A stretch of 64,000 bases of DNA from Hyphomonadaceae bacterium. Lineage in GTDB: Bacteria > Pseudomonadota > Alphaproteobacteria > Caulobacterales > Aquidulcibacteraceae. Each line of letters begins with the position of its first letter. Position 1 is the first letter of the stretch. The stretch is taken from contig JALHQO010000005.1 in the NCBI GenBank assembly GCA_022841905.1, forward strand, positions 1 through 64,000, written 5' to 3'. The notes beneath the pieces are model-generated. The model was not told where the DNA came from. It saw only the letters and a list, made by a program, of their open reading frames with translations, and made no database searches. Made by a program: the position numbers and the translations under genes. Of the stretch, positions 37,485 through 44,564 are shown one piece after another.

Positions 37485-37527
37485 GGCGTCAAGCTAGCGT
37501 CGCGGCGCGGTTCGCGCCACCCGGATC

Positions 37528-37578
37528 GCGAGCCTTCAGGCTCGCCGCTTTATCGAGAATGCGGGCCTGAAGGCCCGC
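37528..37578. repeat. Paired inverted hairpins, REP/BIME-like element or terminator
   Basis: Two near-identical palindromes in opposite orientation: GCGAGCCTTCAGGCTCGC (37528-37545) and GCGGGCCTGAAGGCCCGC (37561-37578), each a 7-bp perfect stem with a 4-base loop (TTCA and TGAA, complementary to each other), separated by 15 bases. The second hairpin begins 8 bases after the dksA stop on the minus strand, so it can terminate dksA transcription, but the doubled arrangement resembles bacterial REP/BIME repeats. No T-run follows. Confidence 0.65.
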
Positions 37579-37585
37579 GGCCCGA

Positions 37586-37999
37586 TCAATCGTCCCGGTG
37601 GACGCGTTCGCGGCGCTCGTGGCGTTCTTGGGCTTCGAGCGACAGCGTGGCGATGGGGCGGGCTTCGAGGCGCGAGAGCGAGATCGGCTCTCCGGTCTCT
37701 TCGCAATAGCCGTAAGAGCCGTCTTCGATGCGGCGCAGCGCTTGCTCGATCTTGGCGATCAGCTTGCGCTGGCGGTCGCGCGTGCGCAGTTCCAGGCCGC
37801 GATCGGTTTCGCTGGTGGCGCGGTCGGCCAGATCAGCTTCCGGGACCGTATCCTGTTGCAGCGTGGCGATGGTGCTGCGCGACTCTTCGAGAATCTCTTC
37901 TTTCCAGGCGAGCAGCTTGGCGCGGAAATAATCCCGCTGCCGTTCGTTCATGAACGGCTCGTTGTCGCTGGGGCGATAATCTTTCACCGACGAAGCCAT
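37586..37999 (-). CDS. dksA: RNA polymerase-binding transcription factor DksA
   Basis: Secondary-channel regulator of RNA polymerase acting with ppGpp at rRNA and stress promoters. The 137-residue protein has the N-terminal coiled coil, its tip motif DLADRA (matching DxxDxA), and the globular region YGYCEETGEPISLSRLEARPIATLSLEAQ. Only one of the four zinc-ligand cysteines is present, the usual form in alphaproteobacteria. Placed between flgH and fliX, an arrangement also known from Caulobacter. Start ATG 37999. Confidence 0.92.
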   Translation of the reverse strand: MASSVKDYRPSDNEPFMNERQRDYFRAKLLAWKEEILEESRSTIATLQQDTVPEADLADRATSETDRGLELRTRDRQRKLIAKIEQALRRIEDGSYGYCEETGEPISLSRLEARPIATLSLEAQERHERRERVHRDD

Positions 38000-38117
38000 C
38001 TTCCCTACTCCGCGTCCCTCGCGAGGTGGGGCGGCTTATAGCGGCGTGCCCCAGCGCCGTCCATTCAGCAAGACCAGTGCCAAACACCTTCTATTTTCCG
38101 TAAGTTGCGGTGCAGCA

Positions 38118-38534
38118 TCAAGCGCGGCCGACGCGCTCCAGCTTGGCCAGCTCGACGGCGAGTCGTGTGTCAATTTCACGAAGGACGTCGTCCAGGCCGT
38201 TCTCGCCAGTGCGCTCGGCCCCGTGGGAGAGGCGCTCCAACTCGGCTTTCAGCGCCGCCGGGGCGCGGCCCGAGACCAGCCCCTGCTCCAGCCGTTCCAA
38301 GGCATCCAAAGCATCGCCGCCCCTCTTGGCCTGACGCGCGCGCCGGCGCGCCGGCGGCTCGTCGCTCTGCAGCGCGATGATGGCGTCGAGCGCCGTCAGC
38401 GGCGCGGTTTGCGAAACCGCTGCCGTACGCTGAGGCGCCTCCACCGAAGGCGAAAAGCCGGGCGCGGCGGCGCCGTTGCCGCCCTTGCGGACGCCGGACG
38501 AGGCGCCGACAGACTTGCCGCTCTCGATCTTCAT
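38118..38534 (-). CDS. fliX: Flagellar assembly regulator FliX
   Basis: Protein of 138 residues that in Caulobacter couples early flagellar assembly to FlbD, the sigma-54 activator of middle and late flagellar genes. Glycine-rich N terminus (KSVGASSGVRKGG), then LTALDAIIALQSDE and ending in DTRLAVELAKLERV, match the FliX family. ATG 38534 follows GGAGG at 9 bases. It is divergent from flgI, as in Caulobacter, with a CtrA-like site between. Confidence 0.88.
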   Translation of the reverse strand: MKIESGKSVGASSGVRKGGNGAAAPGFSPSVEAPQRTAAVSQTAPLTALDAIIALQSDEPPARRRARQAKRGGDALDALERLEQGLVSGRAPAALKAELERLSHGAERTGENGLDDVLREIDTRLAVELAKLERVGRA

Positions 38535-38584
38535 GAGGGCGAACCTCCGCTGATGCCGTTTCCGATTGATTAACGTTTCAAAAT

Positions 38585-38599
38585 TGAACCGGTCGTTAA
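38585..38599. promoter_or_regulatory. Candidate CtrA-binding site between fliX and flgI
   Basis: TGAA-CCGGTCG-TTAA fits the CtrA box TTAA-N7-TTAA with one mismatch. It lies 51 bases upstream of fliX and 25 bases upstream of flgI, in the divergent promoter region. FliX genes are CtrA-activated in Caulobacter. A single mismatch in an 8-base motif can occur by chance. Confidence 0.4.
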
Positions 38600-38623
38600 C
38601 CGAACTGGTGGCGTGTCGGTCTG

Positions 38624-39760
38624 ATGGGATTTGCATCACGCGCGGCGCGTTTCGGCCTTTTGGCCATGGCCTCAGTGGCGGCGATCACCACCCCGATCGC
38701 GACGCCCGCGGCATGGGCCGGGCCGCGCATCAAGGATGTCGCCGACTTTGAAGGCGTCCGCGAGAACCAACTCGTGGGCTATGGACTGGTTGTCGGCCTC
38801 GCCGGCACCGGAGATTCTTTGCGAAACTCGCCGTTCACGCGCCAAAGCTTGGCGGCGATGCTCGAGCGGCTGGGCGTCAACGCCGCCGAAGGCAATTTGA
38901 ACACTCGCAACGTCGCCGCCGTGATGGTGACCTCGAACCTGCCGCCGTTCGCCAGCCAAGGCTCGCGCATCGATGTAACGGTGTCTGCCCTCGGCGATGC
39001 ACGCAGCTTAGCCGGCGGCCAGTTGCTGGTGACGCCGCTCATGGGCGCGGATCAACAGATTTACGCGGTCGCGCAAGGCGCGCTGGCGATTGGCGGCTTC
39101 TCCGCTGCAGGCGCTTCCGGTTCTTCGGTGACGCGCGGCGTGCCGACTGCCGGCCGCATCGCTTCCGGCGCGCTGGTCGAGCGCGAGATTCCATTCGATA
39201 TCGCAGGCCAAAGCGAATTGCGCTTGGCGCTGCGCAATCCCGATTTCACCACAGCTCAGCGCATCGCGCAGGCGATCAACAATGTCGTTGGCGCTGGCAC
39301 GGCGCGGCCGGCCAATCCGGGCACCGTGATCCTAACGCGCCCCGCCGCTTATGCCGGCGACATGGTGGCGTTGATCAGCGCCATCGAAAATCTCGAAGTC
39401 GAGGTCGATACGGCGGCGCGCATCGTCATCGATGAAAGCTCCGGCATTGTCGTCATGGGCGAAAACGTGCGCGTTTCCACCGTTGCGATCGCGCAGGGCA
39501 ATCTCACCATCTCGATCCAGGAAGATCCGTTCGTCAGCCAGCCCGAACCGTTCTCGCGGGGCGAGACGGTGGTCGTGCCGTCCACCACCGTCGATGTCGA
39601 AGAAGAAGCCGGTGGGCTAGTCGTGGTGCCGGGCGGCGTGCCGCTTCGGCAGTTGGTCAACGGCCTGAACGCACTCGGCGTCACGCCACGCGACATGATC
39701 TCGATCCTGCAGGCGCTGAAAGCCGCCGGCGCGATCCAAGCCGAAATCGAAGTGATGTAG
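38624..39760 (+). CDS. flgI: Flagellar P-ring protein FlgI
   Basis: Periplasmic protein of 378 residues that polymerises around the rod in the peptidoglycan layer. Signal peptide to about residue 32 (TPAAWA cleavage), then the conserved start RIKDVADFEGVRENQLVGYGLVVGLAGTGD and the C-terminal TLRDLISALQ-like block DMISILQALKAAGAIQAEIEVM. Requires FlgA for assembly. First gene of the flgI transcript; its TAG stop is immediately followed by the next ATG. Confidence 0.96.
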   Translation: MGFASRAARFGLLAMASVAAITTPIATPAAWAGPRIKDVADFEGVRENQLVGYGLVVGLAGTGDSLRNSPFTRQSLAAMLERLGVNAAEGNLNTRNVAAVMVTSNLPPFASQGSRIDVTVSALGDARSLAGGQLLVTPLMGADQQIYAVAQGALAIGGFSAAGASGSSVTRGVPTAGRIASGALVEREIPFDIAGQSELRLALRNPDFTTAQRIAQAINNVVGAGTARPANPGTVILTRPAAYAGDMVALISAIENLEVEVDTAARIVIDESSGIVVMGENVRVSTVAIAQGNLTISIQEDPFVSQPEPFSRGETVVVPSTTVDVEEEAGGLVVVPGGVPLRQLVNGLNALGVTPRDMISILQALKAAGAIQAEIEVM

Positions 39761-40120
39761 ATGACAGACGCGATCTCCCTCGCCGGCGCGCCGCTGCCGA
39801 TCAGCACCGCTACGCGTGGTCACGGGCCCCGCGACGCTGGAGCACCAGTGCCCCCCGAGGTGCGGCGCGCGGCGGAAGAGTTCGAGGCGGTGTTCCTCTC
39901 GGAGATGCTGGCCCCGATGTTCGAGGCGCTCGATACCGACGGGCTCGGCGGCGGCGGTACGGGCGAACAGATTTTCCGGCCGATGCTCGTCGAACGCTAC
40001 GCGGAATCGATTGCGCGCTCCGGCGGCGTGGGCATCGCCGATAGCATCGTGCGCGAACTGATGCGGCTGCAGGAAGCCGTCATTGTCGAACCGGAGGCCG
40101 CCGATGGCGCTGCTGGCTGA
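39761..40120 (+). CDS. FlgJ-type rod-binding protein (rod-capping domain only)
   Basis: Protein of 119 residues corresponding to the N-terminal rod-cap domain of FlgJ: AAEEFEAVFLSEMLAPMFEAL and the FRPMLVERYAESIARSGGVGIADSIVRELMR segment. The muramidase domain of enterobacterial FlgJ is absent, as usual in alphaproteobacteria, where a separate lytic enzyme does that job. ATG 39761 abuts the flgI stop, and the C terminus overlaps the next gene by 17 bases. Confidence 0.9.
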   Translation: MTDAISLAGAPLPISTATRGHGPRDAGAPVPPEVRRAAEEFEAVFLSEMLAPMFEALDTDGLGGGGTGEQIFRPMLVERYAESIARSGGVGIADSIVRELMRLQEAVIVEPEAADGAAG

Positions 40121-40547
40121 CGACGCGCGCGATCGCGCCGCGCAATTGCTGCTTATCACCGAACGGCTCAGCGCTTTGATCACGGCGGAGACGCAGCGCA
40201 TCGAGGCGCGCCTGCCCCCGCTTGAAGGCGCCGAGGCGGAAGAGAAAACGCGGCTCGCCAACGCCTATCGGCTGGAGCTGACGCGCATCAAGCACGACCG
40301 CAGCCTGATCGAAGGCGCAAGCCCGGAAACGCTCACCAAACTGCGCTCGGCGACCGAGACGCTCCACGTCGCCATGGCGGCGCACGAGACGGCACTCAAC
40401 GCGGTCAAGGTAATCAGCGAGGGCCTCGTTCACGCCATGGCGGAGGAGATCGCACGGCTGCGCGGCGGCGAGACCGGCTATCAGGCCAGCGGCAATCTCG
40501 CGGCTGCGAGCGGCCCGATGCCGACGGTGATCGATAAGAGCGCTTAA
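40104..40547 (+). CDS. FlgN/FlbY-like flagellar protein
   Basis: Protein of 147 residues that is entirely helical by composition (RDRAAQLLLITERLSALITAETQRIEARLPPLEG, EEKTRLANAYRLELTRIK). The position after flgI and flgJ, size and helix pattern fit the FlgN-like export chaperones (FlbY in Caulobacter) for hook-associated proteins; I cannot prove it from sequence. ATG 40104 has CCGGAGG six bases upstream and overlaps the end of the rod-binding gene by 17 bases; an earlier ATG at 40083 lies deeper inside it. Confidence 0.78.
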   Translation: MALLADDARDRAAQLLLITERLSALITAETQRIEARLPPLEGAEAEEKTRLANAYRLELTRIKHDRSLIEGASPETLTKLRSATETLHVAMAAHETALNAVKVISEGLVHAMAEEIARLRGGETGYQASGNLAAASGPMPTVIDKSA

Positions 40548-40568
40548 CAAACGCCGTGAATAAACCCC

Positions 40569-40584
40569 GGTCCGGGGACCTTTT
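40569..40584 (+). terminator. Possible terminator after the flgI operon
   Basis: GGTC-CGGG-GACC (40569-40580) forms a short GC-rich hairpin followed by TTTT (40581-40584), 21 bases after the FlgN-like stop. The stem is only 4 bp, so the call is weak; it would separate the flgI operon from the following membrane-protein gene. Confidence 0.4.
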
Positions 40585-40659
40585 CGCCTTTCCTGTAATT
40601 CATCTTGCTCTACGGCGTCACAGCCGGTTCTGTATGTGCGGCTGCGGTCCGGGACAAAG

Positions 40660-41898
40660 ATGAGGCATACGAAGGTATCGAGCGCTTGGCGCCCGGTGGG
40701 GGCGCGTCGCGGCGCATCTGCGCCGCAAGGGATCATCGGCGCACTCGTGTTTAACGTGTGCATGCTGGTGCTCGCCGTCGCCAGCGCCTTCGCAGTCCTG
40801 ATCATCGGCCGCGATCACCTCTACGCTTACGAATACTCCGAAGCCGGCGCGCGCGTGATTTCGGCCCGGGTCGAAGAGCTCAACGCCGAATTGATCCAGC
40901 TCGATTTTGACCGCTACCGCCAGTGGGACGACCTGATCGCGCTCGAACTGATGTCAGGCGACATCGCAGCGGCTCGCGGCTTCATGCTGTCGGGGCGCGA
41001 AATGCTGCCGCCGCGCTACGCCAATGTGCTGCGTCGCACGAATGACGACGCCGAGATGGAACTCGCCGGGCTTGAACTGCTAACGCCAGGAACGCGGGCG
41101 CGTTACGAAGAGCGCGTGCCCCTGCTCTCGCGCCGGGCTGAGAGCGTGGCCGCCGTAACAGAGCGCGTGACGCCGAATTTCGTCGGCGACGCCGATGATT
41201 TCGAACTGATGGCGCGGGCGCTTATCGCCGAGCCCTCCACCGATACGCTGCAGTTCATCCTGACCGGCTTCAGCCTTGGGCTAGCCGGCGATTTCGGCCC
41301 GGAGGCGACCACCGGTGCGGTGGCGCTGCTGATCGCCAGCCGGCGGACCGACTATCCGGCCGCGTTCGGCGCCGAGATCGAGACGTTGCTGAACGAGGCG
41401 CTCCCCGTCGAAGCCTTCCGCACCGCGGCGATGGCGGGCAGCGAAGACCCTGGCGCGTTCGCCAACGCAGCGGCCGCGTTCCGCTCTGTCGCCGACACCG
41501 CGCGCGCGGAACAAGTGCGCGAAGCCTTGGCCTCGCTAGGCGCCGTGAGCGACGCGACATCGCCAAGTGCGGCCGTCGATTTCATCACCCACGCGACCGC
41601 CCTGCGGGATCTGCCGCGCTTGCGTTTGGTGGCGCAAGCCGCGGGCGAACGCGCATCGGCGGCGGCCAAGCGCCTGCCGCGCGACGGGCGCTTGCTGGAA
41701 GCGGCGCGCGGTGACCTGCGCATCACCCGCGAACTCGCGATCGCGCTCGCGGCGGCGGGCGCAGCGCTGGCCGGCCTGCTGCTCATCCTCGGCATCAAGG
41801 GTTATCAAGCCGGGCGCCGGATTTGGCGGCGGATGCAGGATGACGATTACGGCAGCGAATTGGTCGATATCGGCGCCAGCAATTGGCGCCCGCTCTGA
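40660..41898 (+). CDS. Hypothetical two-pass membrane protein in the flagellar region
   Basis: Protein of 412 residues with an N-terminal membrane helix (GALVFNVCMLVLAVASAFAVL, about 25-48), a 320-residue exported alpha-rich domain (helical-repeat-like, rich in Ala, Arg and Glu; the FSLGLAGDFGPEATTG and RRTDYPAAFGAEIETLLNEAL segments look repeated in style), and a C-terminal membrane helix (LAIALAAAGAALAGLLLILG) with a charged tail. Family not recognised. ATG 40660 chosen; an in-frame GTG lies at 40636. Stop abuts that of the flagellin-like gene, so the two are convergent. A flagellar or envelope role is only contextual. Confidence 0.78.
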   Translation: MRHTKVSSAWRPVGARRGASAPQGIIGALVFNVCMLVLAVASAFAVLIIGRDHLYAYEYSEAGARVISARVEELNAELIQLDFDRYRQWDDLIALELMSGDIAAARGFMLSGREMLPPRYANVLRRTNDDAEMELAGLELLTPGTRARYEERVPLLSRRAESVAAVTERVTPNFVGDADDFELMARALIAEPSTDTLQFILTGFSLGLAGDFGPEATTGAVALLIASRRTDYPAAFGAEIETLLNEALPVEAFRTAAMAGSEDPGAFANAAAAFRSVADTARAEQVREALASLGAVSDATSPSAAVDFITHATALRDLPRLRLVAQAAGERASAAAKRLPRDGRLLEAARGDLRITRELAIALAAAGAALAGLLLILGIKGYQAGRRIWRRMQDDDYGSELVDIGASNWRPL

Positions 41899-42630
41899 TC
41901 AGGCCCTGAACAGGGTCAGCACAGCTTGCGGTTCGGCGTTGGCGATGGCCATGCCGCCAGCTTTCTCGAGCCCCTGACGCACCTGCAACGCAAGCAACCG
42001 CGCGCTGTCAGCGTCGAGATCAGTGCGCACGCTGGCGGCTTCCGCGGCGCCGAGAAAACCTTGATGCGCCTCCAGCGAGCGCACGGAATCGAGCAGCCGC
42101 GTCATCGCATCCTGGAGCTTTTCCATCGAACGCTGCACAGCTTGCGGCAGCTCAGCGTCAGCAACTTCAGCCTCTGACGACACCGCCATCACATCATCCG
42201 CGCTCGGCTCGGCCTTCAGACGCAGATCGACACCGTCAATGGTGACGGAGGCCGCGCCTGGTTCGGCTTGCACGCTGACCGTCCCGCCCGCAACGAGTGT
42301 TGCGCCTCGGCCGATCGCAGCTTCCAGGCGTTCCGCAAACGCGCTCAGCGCCGCGTCGAGATCAGCTTGTGAACCGCTCTTGGCCGCGGCTTGCACCTGC
42401 ACCAGCATGGCTTGCGCTTCATGCCCCAGCGCCAACGCTTCCTGCACATGCGCCAAGCCAGCGCGCACGCTTTCGCGGGACGAGGCCAGTGACGCGCCGC
42501 TCAGCTCGACGCTATCGCCTGGCGTAGGCATTTCGCGACGTTGCGGCGCTGCGCCATTGGCGCGCGCCATACGCTGATCGACGCCGAGCGCATTTGCGCC
42601 CGTCGCACCTGGCATGATGCTGGAAACCAT
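41899..42630 (-). CDS. Truncated flagellin-like protein
   Basis: Protein of 243 residues. Its C terminus (DLDADSARLLALQVRQGLEKAGGMAIANAEPQAVLTLFR) matches the flagellin D0/D1 end of the neighbouring flagellin (VDADLAKESARLQALQVKQQLG...IANSAPSIVLSFFR). An internal part (AQAMLVQVQAAAKSGSQADLDAALSAFAERLEAA) follows flagellin D1. The N-terminal D0 helix is missing; in its place is a Pro/Met/Ala-rich stretch (residues 1-45). AAGGAG stands 9 bases before ATG 42630. It is downstream of a perfect CtrA box and a 5'-UTR hairpin. Minor flagellin, cap/adaptor or regulator are possible. Confidence 0.8.
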   Translation of the reverse strand: MVSSIMPGATGANALGVDQRMARANGAAPQRREMPTPGDSVELSGASLASSRESVRAGLAHVQEALALGHEAQAMLVQVQAAAKSGSQADLDAALSAFAERLEAAIGRGATLVAGGTVSVQAEPGAASVTIDGVDLRLKAEPSADDVMAVSSEAEVADAELPQAVQRSMEKLQDAMTRLLDSVRSLEAHQGFLGAAEAASVRTDLDADSARLLALQVRQGLEKAGGMAIANAEPQAVLTLFRA

Positions 42631-42661
42631 AGAGCCTGCTCCTTCGGATCGCGCGTCCCAA

Positions 42662-42685
42662 GCGAAGACGCGCGGCGCGCTTCGC
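42662..42685 (-). ncRNA. 5'-UTR hairpin of the flagellin-like gene
   Basis: GCGAAG (42662-42667) and CTTCGC (42680-42685) are inverted, with CGCG inner pairs between, giving about a 10-bp stem with a one-base bulge in the leader, 32-55 bases before the start codon. In Caulobacter, FlbT binds the leader of flagellin mRNA; this hairpin could be such a target. Transcript start not mapped. Confidence 0.4.
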
Positions 42686-42712
42686 CGCAGGCGTGAAGAA
42701 AGCGTAAATGCG

Positions 42713-42727
42713 TTAACGAAACGTTAA
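42713..42727. promoter_or_regulatory. CtrA-binding box (perfect TTAA-N7-TTAA)
   Basis: TTAACGAAACGTTAA is an exact match to the CtrA consensus and is palindromic in context (GTTAACGAAACGTTAAC). It lies 83-97 bases upstream of the flagellin-like gene on the minus strand, and in the gap downstream of the small FlaG-like gene. CtrA is the master regulator of the cell cycle and flagellar genes in Caulobacterales. Confidence 0.7.
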
Positions 42728-42764
42728 CGCTATCGCCTCCGAACCAAATAAATTTAGATTTTGT

Positions 42765-43061
42765 TTACTCGCCGCTCAGCGTGCGGAGATAGGCCATCAC
42801 GGCGCGCGAGTAAGCGAGTTGCGCTTCGCTCGGATACTTGCGCAGCATCTCGGCGGTCGAGGTGTCAGTCAAGGTGTGGACGAAGCGCTGAGCTTCCGCA
42901 TCGAGGCGAACTTCGGCTTTATCGGGCATCGCTTCAGCGCCCAGCATCGCCGCATGTTCGGCCCTGCGCCGTTCGGCTGCTTCCGCGGCCTGGCTGGGCT
43001 CAGACACGAGAGCCGGCGCGCGCGCCGGCATCAGAGCCACGGGGGGAGCGATGGTGGACAT
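42765..43061 (-). CDS. Small flagellar-locus protein, possibly FlaG-like
   Basis: Protein of 98 residues: an unstructured Pro/Ala-rich N-terminal third and a C-terminal part FVHTLTDTSTAEMLRKYPSEAQLAYSRAV that loosely resembles FlaG (VDKETGEVIRQIPSEEALRLA pattern). Sits between flagellin and the flagellin-like gene, with a strong hairpin separating it from flagellin. FlaG proteins affect filament length. The match is weak and the alternative is an unassigned small protein. Confidence 0.6.
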   Translation of the reverse strand: MSTIAPPVALMPARAPALVSEPSQAAEAAERRRAEHAAMLGAEAMPDKAEVRLDAEAQRFVHTLTDTSTAEMLRKYPSEAQLAYSRAVMAYLRTLSGE

Positions 43062-43082
43062 CGATCATGCGCAAAGGAAATC

Positions 43083-43107
43083 GGCGGGGAGCACGAAGCT
43101 CCCCGCC
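43083..43107 (-). terminator. Strong hairpin terminator after flagellin
   Basis: GGCGGGGAGC-ACGAA-GCTCCCCGCC is a perfect 10-bp stem with a 5-base loop, starting 17 bases after the flagellin stop on the minus strand. The sequence past it on that strand (GATTTCC) has only a weak T-run; a TTTT lies on the other side. It likely terminates or attenuates the flagellin mRNA, limiting read-through to the downstream small gene. Confidence 0.75.
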
Positions 43108-43123
43108 TTTTCCGTTTCCGCTC

Positions 43124-44371
43124 TTAGCGGAAGAACGACAGAACGATCGATGGCGCCGAATTGGCGATCGACAAGGCTTGCGCGCCCAGCTGCTGCTTAA
43201 CTTGCAGCGCTTGCAGGCGGGCCGATTCCTTGGCGAGGTCGGCGTCGACGAGGTTGCCGATACCAGCTTCGATCGAGTCAGACAGCTTGCCCAAGAAGGT
43301 CTTTTGCACGTCGAGCGCCTTCGATTGCGCACCGAGCGAAGCAAGGTCCTTGTTGAGGTTGGTCAGCGCGTCGTCGATGGCGTTGGAGGCCACCGCACCG
43401 CCCGCCGCCGTGGAGATATCCAGCGACGAAGAGAAGTTCGCGAGCGCTTGGCCCGAAGTGCCGAGGCGGAAGTCGAAGCCCGCGACGACCAGCGAGTTGC
43501 TGCCCGTGCCCGGCGCGACGACTTGGCTGAACTGCGTGCCGGTGATGCCATCGGTGCCGTCAAAGAAGCCGTTGTCATCGAGACCCGTGCCCGAACCGTT
43601 CTCGTAGGTAACGGTGAACTGCTCTTGCGAGGCGTAGCTGATGGCGCCCGTGGTGTCGTCGTAAGACGCCGTCACGCGGCCGCCGGAAGCTTGGCCAACG
43701 CTGTCGACGAATTGCTGGATCGTGTCGGTTGCATCGACGTCGACCGTGAAGGTCGTCGTTTCATTGCCCGACGTGATCGTGAACGACAGAACGTCGCCGC
43801 CGCCAACCGTGAGCGCGCCGTTCGCCGTTTCCAGCGTGGTGGCCGACGAGTAGAGCGTGCCGAAGGTCAGGCCGTCGAGGTCGTAAGCGCCGGCGGTGCC
43901 GCTGATGTCAGAGGTCAGAACGCTGAACGCGGACGCACCACCGGTGAGGTTCGAACCGTTGACCAGGTTCGAGCCGTTGAACGTCGCGGCGTTGGCGATC
44001 TGGTTGATTTGATCGCGCAGAGCGGCGAAGTCGGCCTGCAGAGCGTCACGTTGGTCTTGAGACAGGTCGTTCGCTTGCGCGGCGACGGCCTTGTCCTTCA
44101 ATTGCTTCAGGATGTCGCCGATGGCTTCACCGGCCGACAGACCGACGTCGATAACCGAAGTCGCGCGATCGATACCGTCTTGCACAGCGCCGAGCGAGGC
44201 GACGCGCGCGCGTTGACCTTCAGCGATAGCGAACACGGCGCCGTTGTCCTTCGCCGACGCGACCTTGAGGCCGGTGTTGACGCGGTTTTGGACTTCCGAG
44301 AGTTCGCGGGTGGTTTGGGTGAGCGATTGGAGCGCAACGAGGGCGCCGTAATTGGTATTCACGCTGGTCAT
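43124..44371 (-). CDS. Flagellin
   Basis: Filament subunit of 415 residues. The N-terminal D0/D1 helices (NTNYGALVALQSLTQTTRELSEVQNRVNTGLKV...) and C-terminal D0 (ARLQALQVKQQLGAQALSIANSAPSIVLSFFR) flank a variable, Thr/Ser/Gly-rich central domain (about 150-320) that is longer than Caulobacter flagellins. AAGGA lies 8 bases before ATG 44371, inside a short hairpin. flaF and flbT, its translational regulators, lie just upstream on the same strand. Confidence 0.96.
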   Translation of the reverse strand: MTSVNTNYGALVALQSLTQTTRELSEVQNRVNTGLKVASAKDNGAVFAIAEGQRARVASLGAVQDGIDRATSVIDVGLSAGEAIGDILKQLKDKAVAAQANDLSQDQRDALQADFAALRDQINQIANAATFNGSNLVNGSNLTGGASAFSVLTSDISGTAGAYDLDGLTFGTLYSSATTLETANGALTVGGGDVLSFTITSGNETTTFTVDVDATDTIQQFVDSVGQASGGRVTASYDDTTGAISYASQEQFTVTYENGSGTGLDDNGFFDGTDGITGTQFSQVVAPGTGSNSLVVAGFDFRLGTSGQALANFSSSLDISTAAGGAVASNAIDDALTNLNKDLASLGAQSKALDVQKTFLGKLSDSIEAGIGNLVDADLAKESARLQALQVKQQLGAQALSIANSAPSIVLSFFR

Positions 44372-44377
44372 TTATTT

Positions 44378-44389
44378 GTCCTTCTGGAC
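44378..44389 (-). promoter_or_regulatory. Hairpin over the flagellin ribosome-binding site
   Basis: GTCC-AGAA-GGAC on the minus strand folds into a short stem that contains the AAGGA ribosome-binding site. FlbT is known to bind the 5' leader of Caulobacter flagellin mRNA and control its stability and translation; flbT is encoded nearby. The stem is only 4 bp, so this is suggestive. Confidence 0.4.
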
Positions 44390-44564
44390 TTGTGTTGAAC
44401 CGGCCATTTTAGCCAGCTGAGCGTTGCCGCCCGATCCGCACGGAATTCTCCGCACGCCCTCCCCCGCCAAGGGTTAGACGCTTTGCGTTGCCGGTATTTC
44501 TACGGATTGAGGGTTAATATTGCGTCAGCGCCGAAACGATTCTTGCTAGGCAATTAGTGCCCAG

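Noticed and set aside
37586-37999. DksA missing three zinc cysteines
   Set aside because: This is the usual form in alphaproteobacteria, not a defect.
39761-40120. FlgJ appearing truncated
   Set aside because: Alphaproteobacterial rod-binding proteins normally lack the muramidase domain, so this is full length.
44438-44451. Possible sigma-54 promoter before flagellin (GG-N10-GC on the minus strand)
   Set aside because: Only the GG/GC spacing fits; the other consensus bases do not match, and the sequence is palindromic, so chance is likely.
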